DNA of 64,000 bases from an uncultured Bacilli bacterium (GTDB lineage Bacteria > Bacillota_I > Bacilli_A > RF39 > UBA660). The stretch's first letter is position 1; each line of letters opens with the position of its first letter. The stretch spans positions 1 to 64,000 of the forward strand of contig CAKOIQ010000006.1 of assembly GCA_934086935.1 (NCBI GenBank), written 5' to 3'. A model generated the notes under the pieces. That model searched no databases, was not told where the DNA came from, and worked only from the letters and a program-made list of their open reading frames with translations. The translations under genes were made by a program, and so were the position numbers. Of this stretch, positions 17,309 through 24,697 are shown in pieces.

Positions 17309-17909
17309 AGCAGCTATTAATACTGTAATTAATTTATGGCCGATGATTGTTTTAATTACAGTAGTATTAATATCCATAAGAGTAGTTTATTTAAAAACCA
17401 ATAATAAAAAAATATACTTTTATAAAGAAATAATGAATTTATTCTTTTTAATCTACATTTTATTATTATTTGAATTAGTTACTACAACAGATATGCAATC
17501 TTATGGTAATAATTTTATTCCCTTAAAAGAAATGTTTAGGTATCATGTAAGTAGTAAATTATTTTACCGTAATGTTGTTGGAAATATTGTATTATTTATT
17601 CCATTTGGTTATTTTATAAGTTATTATTGTAACATCAAGAAAGGTAGATACAGCATTTTAATAGCTTTAATAACCAGCTTAACAATCGAAACAATTCAAA
17701 TGAATATTGGCCGAAGTTTTGACATAGATGATATAATATTAAATATTATAGGTGGCTTTATTGGATATTTATTTTATGTAATCTTTGAAAAACTATTTAG
17801 TAAAGCTAGTTTAAAATTAAAAAATGATTTATTATTAAATGTAATATGTTTAATAATTATTATAATATTATGTTTGATAATACTTAATTTATATGGAGTG
17901 GGGATTTAA
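17298..17909 (+). CDS. VanZ-like membrane protein
   Basis: A 203-residue protein with about five membrane segments. VanZ-family motifs are NIVLFIPFGYFISYY, SLTIETIQMNIGRSFDIDD and IGGFIGYLFYVIF. VanZ confers low-level teicoplanin resistance in the vanA cluster, but most family members are of unknown function. ATG 17298 (GGTG 6 nt upstream) is preferred over the in-frame GTG 17289. It overlaps yqfD and abuts ybeY, occupying the place where phoH sits in Bacillus. Confidence 0.85.
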   Translation: MIPKAAINTVINLWPMIVLITVVLISIRVVYLKTNNKKIYFYKEIMNLFFLIYILLLFELVTTTDMQSYGNNFIPLKEMFRYHVSSKLFYRNVVGNIVLFIPFGYFISYYCNIKKGRYSILIALITSLTIETIQMNIGRSFDIDDIILNIIGGFIGYLFYVIFEKLFSKASLKLKNDLLLNVICLIIIIILCLIILNLYGVGI

Positions 17910-18349
17910 TGAGCGATTTTGAAATTATTGATAAAGTAAATTATAAAGATTATGAATATTTATATGATTTACTTGAATATGCATTAGAAAAATTAAATAT
18001 AGAAAATAGTACTTTTAGTGTTATTTTAACTGATGATGAAGAAGTTCATTATTTAAATAAAACTTATCGTAATATTGATAGAACAACAGATGTATTAAGT
18101 TTTGCTTTAAATGATAATGGAACTTTTCCAGGACCAATAAATGTTTTAGGAGATATTTTTATAAGTATTCCTAAAATGAAAGAGCAAGCTATTGAATATT
18201 GTCATAGTGAAAAAAGAGAATTATCTTTCTTAGCTCTTCATGGCTTATTACATTTACTTGGTTATGATCATACTAAAGGACCTAAAGAGGAAGAAGAAAT
18301 GTTTGGTCTTCAAAAGGAGATATTAAATGAAAAAGGCATTATCGATTAA
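17909..18349 (+). CDS. ybeY: Endoribonuclease YbeY
   Basis: A 146-residue zinc-dependent RNase for 16S rRNA 3'-end maturation and ribosome quality control. The zinc motif is seen as LHGLLHLLGYDH; other family blocks are YRNIDRTTDVLSFAL and NVLGDIFISI. It overlaps the VanZ-like stop by one base and dgkA by 23 nt, in the classic ybeY-dgkA-cdd-era order. Confidence 0.97.
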   Translation: MSDFEIIDKVNYKDYEYLYDLLEYALEKLNIENSTFSVILTDDEEVHYLNKTYRNIDRTTDVLSFALNDNGTFPGPINVLGDIFISIPKMKEQAIEYCHSEKRELSFLALHGLLHLLGYDHTKGPKEEEEMFGLQKEILNEKGIID

Positions 18350-18716
18350 AAGAATTATTAAATCATTTGGATATGCTATTAATGGAGTTAAAGTTGCATA
18401 CAAAGATGAACCAAACATGAAAATTCATGTTTTAATGGCTACAATTGTAATCTTATGTGCTATTTTCTTAAAAGCATCACTAATTGAATGGATAATTTTA
18501 TTATTACTAATTGGAATGGTTATAGCTGGTGAAGTATTAAATACCGCTTTAGAAAACTTTGTAGATTTAGTAACTAAAGAATATAACCCTTTAGCTGGTA
18601 AAGTAAAAGATACTGCTGCTGGGTTTGTGATGGTACTTGCTATTTTAGCAGCAATAGTTGGTTTAATAATTTTTATTCCTAAATTCGTTTTATTAATAGA
18701 AGGTAAATTATGGTAG
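18327..18716 (+). CDS. dgkA: Diacylglycerol/undecaprenol kinase
   Basis: A 129-residue integral membrane kinase with three transmembrane segments. The catalytic segment is EVLNTALENFVDLVT, followed by NPLAGKVKDTAAGFVMV. In Gram-positives this family phosphorylates undecaprenol for cell-wall lipid recycling. RBS AAAGGAGA lies within ybeY; the gene overlaps both neighbours. Confidence 0.93.
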   Translation: MKKALSIKRIIKSFGYAINGVKVAYKDEPNMKIHVLMATIVILCAIFLKASLIEWIILLLLIGMVIAGEVLNTALENFVDLVTKEYNPLAGKVKDTAAGFVMVLAILAAIVGLIIFIPKFVLLIEGKLW

Positions 18717-19090
18717 AAAATTTAAAAAAATTAATTAAAAATTCTTATAATCCCATATCTCATTACGGAGTAGCTTGTATACTTATTTGTAATGATGGAC
18801 AAGAATTTTTAGGTGTTAACATTGAAAACCCCTCAGGGAAAGCCGGAATGTGTGCCGAACAATCAGCTATTTCCGCTGCTATCTCTGAAGGATATACTTC
18901 AAAAGATTTTAAAGAACTACATGTTATGGGAACCGGTAAAGAAATATGCACTCCATGTTTTTTATGTAGACAATTACTTGTAGAATTTTTTGATGCATCA
19001 TGTAATGTAATTTGCTATAATAAAAAGGGAAATTCTAAAACTTATAAAGTTTCAGAATTATGTCCTCATGCCTTTAAATTGGAGGAATAA
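18710..19090 (+). CDS. cdd: Cytidine deaminase
   Basis: A 126-residue zinc enzyme converting (deoxy)cytidine to (deoxy)uridine in pyrimidine salvage. The zinc ligands are all present: Cys48 and the catalytic Glu50 in MCAEQSAIS, and Cys83 and Cys86 in TPCFLCRQL. The dimer/tetramer-type N-terminus is NPISHYGVACIL. It overlaps dgkA by 7 nt; a paralogue without these ligands starts one base after its stop. Confidence 0.93.
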   Translation: MVENLKKLIKNSYNPISHYGVACILICNDGQEFLGVNIENPSGKAGMCAEQSAISAAISEGYTSKDFKELHVMGTGKEICTPCFLCRQLLVEFFDASCNVICYNKKGNSKTYKVSELCPHAFKLEE

Positions 19091-19091
19091 A

Positions 19092-19460
19092 ATGGTAAAT
19101 GAATTAGAAAGATTATTAAGTAATTCATATGCACCATATGATAATATAAATTTTAGTGCTATTGTAACTACCAAAGATAAAAAAGTATTTGGTGGTGTTT
19201 CAATAAAAAATGCTATATTTAGAGATACAATATATGCAGAACAAGCTGCTATTGCTAGAGCAGTAACATTAGGATATCGTTATAATGATTTTGATACTTT
19301 ATATTTAATGGTAAGTACTAATGATTTAAATGATTTAAAATATATAAATAAAGATATGATATTAGAGTTCTTCGAACCAGATAAAGAAATATTCTTATAT
19401 AATATTAAAAGAGAAGTAAGAGTAATAAAAGTAGGTAATTTAATAAATCATATTTATTAG
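19092..19460 (+). CDS. Cytidine deaminase paralogue lacking zinc ligands
   Basis: A 122-residue protein that aligns to the preceding Cdd without gaps through residue 88 (N-terminus NELERLLSNSYAPYDNINFS, the core GGVSIKNA, then IYAEQAAIARAVTLGY). All three zinc cysteines are replaced: Cys48 to Tyr, Cys83 to Lys, Cys86 to Asn. Glu50 remains. It cannot be a normal deaminase. An intact frame, a GGAGG site and an operon position suggest a maintained pseudoenzyme, possibly a structural or regulatory partner of Cdd, whose active sites are completed by neighbouring subunits. ATG 19092 is chosen; the longer frame from 19068 overlaps cdd. Confidence 0.8.
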   Translation: MVNELERLLSNSYAPYDNINFSAIVTTKDKKVFGGVSIKNAIFRDTIYAEQAAIARAVTLGYRYNDFDTLYLMVSTNDLNDLKYINKDMILEFFEPDKEIFLYNIKREVRVIKVGNLINHIY

Positions 19461-19470
19461 GGAGGAATAT

Positions 19471-20355
19471 ATGAAAAGTGGATTTATAAGTATTATAGGT
19501 AGACCTAATGTAGGTAAAAGTACCCTTTTAAATACTTTATTAGATACTCATATTGCTATTGTATCTAACGTTGCTGGGACCACTAGAAATGCAATTCAAG
19601 GCGTTTATAATGATGAAGAAGCACAGATAATATTCATTGATACACCTGGTATCCATAAACCTCAAGACAAGTTAGGTAAATATTTAAATAAACAATCATA
19701 TGAATCACTAGAAGATGTAGATGCAATTTTATTTGTAGTAGATGCAACATCAATGCCTGGTAAAGGTGATAAATTTATTATTGAAACATTTAAAAATATT
19801 GAAACACCAATTATCTTAGTATTAAATAAAATAGATAAACTAAATGATGAAGGCATTTTAAAAGCTATAAATGCTTATAAAGATTTATATAGCTTTTCTG
19901 ATATAATTCCAATATCAGCCTTAAAAGATGATAATACTAAACGCTTAATTAAAATCTTAAAAGGCTATTTAACAGATGAAATAAAATATTATGATGATGG
20001 AACATTTACTAATACATCACTACAGTTTATGTTAGGAGAATTTGTTAGAGAAAAAATCCTAAATTTAACTAATGAAGAAGTACCACACTCTGTAACTTGT
20101 GTAGCTACACACTTACAAGACAAAGGTAATATTATTGAAGTATATGTAGATATCATAATAGATCGTAATTCATTAAAGAAAATTATCATCGGTGCTGGTG
20201 GTTCTATGCTTAAACAAATTGGATCATTAGCTCGTAAAGATATGGAAAATTTATTAGGTAAGCAAGTTTATTTAGAACTATATGTAAAAACAATTAAAAA
20301 TTGGCGAGATAAAGAAAGATACTTATCAGAACTAGGATTTAAAGATTTTGAATAA
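19471..20355 (+). CDS. era: GTPase Era
   Basis: A 294-residue ribosome-assembly GTPase. G1 is GRPNVGKSTLL, G2 is in the VAGTTRNAIQG region, G3 is DTPGIHK, G4 is LNKIDK and G5 is ISALK. The C-terminal KH domain includes IIIDRNSLKKIIIGAGGSML, which binds the 3' end of 16S rRNA. It has a strong RBS (GGGAGGA) and lies in its usual position after cdd. Confidence 0.97.
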   Translation: MKSGFISIIGRPNVGKSTLLNTLLDTHIAIVSNVAGTTRNAIQGVYNDEEAQIIFIDTPGIHKPQDKLGKYLNKQSYESLEDVDAILFVVDATSMPGKGDKFIIETFKNIETPIILVLNKIDKLNDEGILKAINAYKDLYSFSDIIPISALKDDNTKRLIKILKGYLTDEIKYYDDGTFTNTSLQFMLGEFVREKILNLTNEEVPHSVTCVATHLQDKGNIIEVYVDIIIDRNSLKKIIIGAGGSMLKQIGSLARKDMENLLGKQVYLELYVKTIKNWRDKERYLSELGFKDFE

Positions 20356-20367
20356 AAAGGAGAAAAC

Positions 20368-21273
20368 ATGGGAAAACAAAAGTACACTTACGCAGAAAAA
20401 TTAATAATAGGACAAAAAGTATATGAAGAATTAATTGAAACAAAATATGATCCTAATGTCATATTAGTTGCATCTTGTAAATATGGATATGCTGCCAGCA
20501 CAATTACATCATTAGTTAAACTATATCGTAATGCTATTATTGACCCTAAACCAACGCAAGAACAAGAAATATTATTTAATAAATATCGTAATGAATATTT
20601 AAAAAGAAACCTTGAAAAAAGTATGGAAAAAGTCCAAATAGAAAGATATACAAATGCTAAAAAAACAATTGAAGATTATGCCAATAGTAGCGATGTATTT
20701 CCATATTTTATTGCTGGAAAATATTATAACTTTAAAAATCAGTTCACTGCTGAATTGTTAGGTTTAAAAAATGGAACACCCGAAGAAGTTCGTTATTATG
20801 AACTATATCGTAAAGTTCTAGAAGAAAGAAAAACATCATTTATTGAGATGCTCCAAGGTTTAATAGTTAAATTAAGAGAAGGACATGAAATAAATGGTAA
20901 ACATATATCATTTGAACCATATGATTATTATGATCAATATGACATCAGATTTAGTAAGTTTAAGGCCTATGTTCAAACAATTATGACAGCTAAATTAAAA
21001 AATGAAACACCATTCAGTCATGAAGATATTGGTTTACTTCAAAAATTTATTGGTAATTGTGAATTATTAAATAGTCATTTAACAGGAAATTTAGATCGCA
21101 TAGTTGCTACTAAATATTTCTGTGATGGACGTACATCTACCCCAGAAGAAATATATCAAATTTTAGAATATTTATCAGAAAAAAATATTCCTATAAATAA
21201 ATCAAATGTAACAACATGTTTTGAAAGAATGTGCCGTGGTTTATTAAGAAAACCAGAAAAACAATTAGTTTGA
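20368..21273 (+). CDS. Unknown 301-residue protein between era and recO
   Basis: I do not recognise the family. The protein is soluble, helix-rich and charged, with Tyr-rich stretches (FEPYDYYDQYDIRF). The first 55 residues (YTYAEKLIIGQKVYEELIET and the segment ASTITSLVKLYRNA) could form a helix-turn-helix, though this is weak. It has a good RBS (AAAAGGAG) 12 nt after era and ends in a rare TGA. Cotranscription with era is likely. No catalytic motif is visible. Confidence 0.7.
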   Translation: MGKQKYTYAEKLIIGQKVYEELIETKYDPNVILVASCKYGYAASTITSLVKLYRNAIIDPKPTQEQEILFNKYRNEYLKRNLEKSMEKVQIERYTNAKKTIEDYANSSDVFPYFIAGKYYNFKNQFTAELLGLKNGTPEEVRYYELYRKVLEERKTSFIEMLQGLIVKLREGHEINGKHISFEPYDYYDQYDIRFSKFKAYVQTIMTAKLKNETPFSHEDIGLLQKFIGNCELLNSHLTGNLDRIVATKYFCDGRTSTPEEIYQILEYLSEKNIPINKSNVTTCFERMCRGLLRKPEKQLV

Positions 21274-21322
21274 ATAAAAAAATAATAAATACCCCACTAT
21301 ATAAATAGAAAGGGTATTTATT

Positions 21323-21400
21323 ATGGATAAAAAAGAAGCTTGGGAAAAATTTAAAGAAACCGGCAAAATAGAATATTATTTAATTTATAAAAGAGGATAG
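21323..21400 (+). CDS. yqzL: YqzL-like small protein
   Basis: A 25-residue ORF with ribosome site GAAAGGG: MDKKEAWEKFKETGKIEYYL then IYKRG. It resembles the start of B. subtilis YqzL (Trp-Lys-x-Phe-x-x-Thr-Gly-x-Ile-x-x-Tyr-Leu) and sits exactly where yqzL sits, between era and recO, with its stop 2 nt before the recO ATG. It is shorter than the roughly 47-residue Bacillus protein. An upstream AATACCC / GGGTATT pairing (around 21285-21320) could fold over its ribosome binding site. Function unknown. Confidence 0.7.
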   Translation: MDKKEAWEKFKETGKIEYYLIYKRG

Positions 21401-21402
21401 TT

Positions 21403-22128
21403 ATGTTAAAAAAAATAGAAGGTATTATAATTAGTGAAACTAATTATGGTGAAACAAGTAAAATAATTAATATATTTACTAAAGATGGCATTATTGGTGC
21501 CATTGCTAAAGGAGCTAAAAGTATTAAAAGCCCTTTGAGAAGTTTCACAATGACCTTCACTTATGCTGAGTTTAACATCTACTACAATGAAAATAAACTA
21601 AGCACTGTTAAAAGTGCAGATATTATTAGTGATTTAACAACAATTAAAAAAGATATTACTTTAATTAGTTATATGTCTTTTTTATGTGATTTAAGTTCAC
21701 AAGTAATGAAACAAAATAATAATGAAGATATTTATAATTTACTAATATCATCATTATTAAAAATAAATAATGGTTTAAATCCCATGGTTATAACTAACAT
21801 TTTAGAGTTAAAATTATTAGATTATCTAGGAGTAGGTATTTCCTTTAATTCCTGTGCTAAATGTGGTTCGACTCATAATATTGTAACAATAGATCCGGAT
21901 GTTGGCGGTTACATTTGTCAAAATTGTTATACAAATGAAATGTTATATGATGAAAAAACTCTAAAAATGCTTAGAATGTACTATCTAGTAGATATCAATA
22001 CCATAACTGATTTAAAAATAAGTGATAAAGTAATAAAAAACATAAATTACTTTGTCAATGCTTATTATGATCGATATACTGGATTATATCTAAAAAGCAA
22101 AAAATTCTTAAACGAAATGATAAGTTAA
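21403..22128 (+). CDS. recO: DNA repair protein RecO
   Basis: A 241-residue recombination mediator that loads RecA onto SSB-coated DNA. It has an N-terminal OB fold (KIEGIIISETNYGETSKIIN, GAKSIKSPL) and a C-terminal helical domain with the zinc site CAKC (residues near 150) and CQNC. Length is typical. It overlaps the recO terminator and follows yqzL by 2 nt. Confidence 0.94.
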   Translation: MLKKIEGIIISETNYGETSKIINIFTKDGIIGAIAKGAKSIKSPLRSFTMTFTYAEFNIYYNENKLSTVKSADIISDLTTIKKDITLISYMSFLCDLSSQVMKQNNNEDIYNLLISSLLKINNGLNPMVITNILELKLLDYLGVGISFNSCAKCGSTHNIVTIDPDVGGYICQNCYTNEMLYDEKTLKMLRMYYLVDINTITDLKISDKVIKNINYFVNAYYDRYTGLYLKSKKFLNEMIS

Positions 22129-22145
22129 AAACTTGTCATTTTTTT
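22116..22145 (+). terminator. Terminator overlapping the end of recO
   Basis: Stem AATGATAAGTT / AACTTGTCATT with one G-T pair, then a T run. It includes the last recO codons. Confidence 0.8.
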
Positions 22146-22196
22146 AATGAAAAAAATTATTCACTATGTTATTATAATAATAGTAGGTGAAAATAA

Positions 22197-24188
22197 ATGA
22201 GTAAACGAGACAAAATTATATTTATATTAATTGCTTTTATTTTGATTTTAGCTTCAATAGGAATAACATATGCCTTTTTCTCAAGCTTAAGTAATAGCGA
22301 ATCATCATCAACAATCTTTGCCAAAGGTGGTTCAATGAGTATCAAATACGCAAATGGATCAGGTAATATTACCATGCAAAATATTTATCCAAGAGCAAAT
22401 GCCTGGGTCAATAAAACTTTTACAGTAACCGGAAATAATACTACTGATTTAGATATGTATTACGGTATAAGTTTAATAGTTGATAATAATGAATATGGAA
22501 ATCTATTATCATACACTCTAACCGGAACTAATACATCCAATAATGGAACTTTAATTCCTAACATAACAACTAATGAATCAATAGATTCAAGTGAAATAGA
22601 ACTAGGTATTGGTAAATTTGGTAAAGGCATTAATGTAGTACATACTTATCAACTAAGTATTTATTTTAAAGAAAATAATGAAAATCAAAACTTTGCTCAA
22701 GAAGCACAATTTGCTGCCCATTTAATAATAAACAATGCCAATGAAACAGGTATTGCTAATTATTCAGGATCAGGACGCAATTTAACCATTATTGGTAATG
22801 AATCAAAGACAAAAACTTTCAAAGTCGAAAGTGGATCAAGTGAATCAGCATATGATTATGATATCTATTTAGCAGTTGATGAAAATTCTGAATATGGTGA
22901 CAGTAATTATAAATACACCCTAACAGGAACAAATATTTCATCATCAGGAACTGTAGCCAATGTCACATCTACAGATTTGCCAGTTGGAACATCAATAAAA
23001 TTAGGAAGCGGCTCATTTACTAAAACTAATACAATTCACTCATATACATTAAAAATCGGATATGAAAATTTAGTAAGAACTTCAACATCCAACACCGATT
23101 TATTAAAAACTAAATCAGCTGAATTAAGTGGTAAAATATTTATCATTAAACATACTTCTTTAAAAGATACATTAATCGCATCAGCAACAAACGCTCCAAA
23201 GACAATTCCAGGAAAAGATAGTGCTACAACAAATGAAGGATTAAATACTACAACAGATGATTATGGAACAAGTTATTATTATCGTGGCGCCGTAGAAAAC
23301 AACTATGTATCATTTGCAGGAATGTGCTGGAGAATCGTAAGAATTACAGGCAATGGTGCCATTAAATTAGTTTTATATAATAATGATTCACCCAGCTGTA
23401 CTCAAGAAAATACTAATCAAGCATTTTTAAGATTAAACAGTGAGACTAGTCCAACTGTTCTTAGAAAATCATGGTCTGGCTCTGCCGAAACTATTGCATA
23501 TAAGTATGGTTCAGATGGTACTATAAAATCACCTTTAGCATACAATGAAAATAATTTTGCTTTACTTTCAAATAAAATTAACTCTGATGATACTTTAGCA
23601 ATGCCAGAACCAATATCGCCACCTGCTGAAGAATACAGTGTAATTTATGCCAATACAACTAAAAGCGAATTATTAACAAAATTAGAAAATTGGTATGGAG
23701 AAAAATTAAGCAATTATAACAATTATTTAGAAGATGTAATCTGGTGTAATGACAAAAAATACAATGCATCTACTGAAAACTTTGCTGCTTATGATAGATA
23801 TAAAGCATATAGTCCATCTCTTGTCTGTCCAAACGATAGTTTAGGTGGCAAACTATCAAAATATACAGTGTTTGATACTACATATGGAAATGGTGCTTTT
23901 TTATATCCAATTGGTTTGCTAACCGCAGATGAATTAATGTTTGCTGGTGCGGGTTCATCTTCAAATACATCATTTTATTTATATGTTAATAGTAGTTCTT
24001 GGTGGACTTCTTCACCATCAATGTATGATGGCACATATTATAATACCTTCACATATGCAACAGAGCTTTCGCAATATGGGGATGCTTATCCTTCAGCCTA
24101 TTTAAGGCCATCAATAGCTATAAAATCAACAGCCATCGTAAGTGGGACCGGAACTAAAACTAATCCATATATAATATTGGCTGTATAA
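22197..24188 (+). CDS. Modular surface protein: TasA-like domain, second beta domain, Cys-Trp domain
   Basis: A 663-residue exported protein. A hydrophobic segment (about 6-24) ends in ITYAFFSSLSNSES. The TasA-like domain (30-185: FAKGGSMSIKYANGSGNI, NIYPRANAWVNKTFTVTG) is close to those at 308, 28996 and 43334. A second beta-sandwich (about 190-320) is shared with 43334. The C-terminal domain (about 360-663) contains AGMCWRIVRITGNGAIKL, DVIWCNDKKYN, GLLTADELMFAG and LRPSIAIK. Four recurring Cys may form disulfides. It sits between recO and the SpoIIID-like gene, with its own terminator. The G-tract module is absent upstream. Function unknown. Confidence 0.75.
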   Translation: MSKRDKIIFILIAFILILASIGITYAFFSSLSNSESSSTIFAKGGSMSIKYANGSGNITMQNIYPRANAWVNKTFTVTGNNTTDLDMYYGISLIVDNNEYGNLLSYTLTGTNTSNNGTLIPNITTNESIDSSEIELGIGKFGKGINVVHTYQLSIYFKENNENQNFAQEAQFAAHLIINNANETGIANYSGSGRNLTIIGNESKTKTFKVESGSSESAYDYDIYLAVDENSEYGDSNYKYTLTGTNISSSGTVANVTSTDLPVGTSIKLGSGSFTKTNTIHSYTLKIGYENLVRTSTSNTDLLKTKSAELSGKIFIIKHTSLKDTLIASATNAPKTIPGKDSATTNEGLNTTTDDYGTSYYYRGAVENNYVSFAGMCWRIVRITGNGAIKLVLYNNDSPSCTQENTNQAFLRLNSETSPTVLRKSWSGSAETIAYKYGSDGTIKSPLAYNENNFALLSNKINSDDTLAMPEPISPPAEEYSVIYANTTKSELLTKLENWYGEKLSNYNNYLEDVIWCNDKKYNASTENFAAYDRYKAYSPSLVCPNDSLGGKLSKYTVFDTTYGNGAFLYPIGLLTADELMFAGAGSSSNTSFYLYVNSSSWWTSSPSMYDGTYYNTFTYATELSQYGDAYPSAYLRPSIAIKSTAIVSGTGTKTNPYIILAV

Positions 24189-24213
24189 AAACTATTTTAA
24201 AATAGTTTTTTTT
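24186..24213 (+). terminator. Terminator after the surface gene
   Basis: Perfect palindrome AAAACTATTTTAAAATAGTT plus a T run. It isolates the surface gene from the alaS unit. Confidence 0.85.
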
Positions 24214-24244
24214 ATGGTAAAATTCTATTATTGAAGGTGAAATT

Positions 24245-24697
24245 GTGGCAAAGAAATTTACTGATGAACAAAGAAACAAATTAATTGAACAAGTAGGATT
24301 ATATTATATTAAAACTAAAGCCTCATATCGAGAAATTGCATCTATATTTGGTATCAGTCTTCCAACTGTCAAAGATTATATTGAAAGATATAAAAAAATG
24401 CATTCACAATATAAAGAAGAAATAGAAAATTCTATTAATTCTAAAACATCACAGAATGAAAGTATTAATAATCCTGAAGTCAGAGAAAGAGTCATTCAAG
24501 TTTATATGTATGTATTAAATGGTTATACAATCGAAGAAATCGCAGATTTAACAAGTGAAAAAGTTAGTACAATTTATAATGATATTAATATTCGTTTAGA
24601 ACAAATTAGTCCTGCATACAAAAATGAAGTGGCAACAATATTAACTGCTAGAAGAAATCAGAATTTAGTTCAGAATCAAAGAAAGAAGGAACAATAA
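24245..24697 (+). CDS. SpoIIID-like regulator with two helix-turn-helix segments
   Basis: A 150-residue DNA-binding protein. The first HTH (about 12-50) contains YYIKTKASYREIASIFGISL. The second (about 78-125) contains LNGYTIEEIADLTSEKVSTI, then the tail LEQISPAYKNEVATIL, which follows the SpoIIID pattern (Leu-x-x-Ile-x-Pro...Glu-Val-x-x-Ile-Leu). SpoIIID itself is about 93 residues with one HTH, so this looks like a tandem form. GTG start after GAAGGTGA. It overlaps alaS as TAATG, so the two are cotranscribed. Targets unknown. Confidence 0.65.
   Translation: MAKKFTDEQRNKLIEQVGLYYIKTKASYREIASIFGISLPTVKDYIERYKKMHSQYKEEIENSINSKTSQNESINNPEVRERVIQVYMYVLNGYTIEEIADLTSEKVSTIYNDINIRLEQISPAYKNEVATILTARRNQNLVQNQRKKEQ

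Noticed and set aside
20368..21276. Mycoplasma-type code (TGA = Trp)
   Set aside because: Trp is written TGG in all conserved motifs, and TGA occurs only as a stop at plausible gene ends (21273, 33448).
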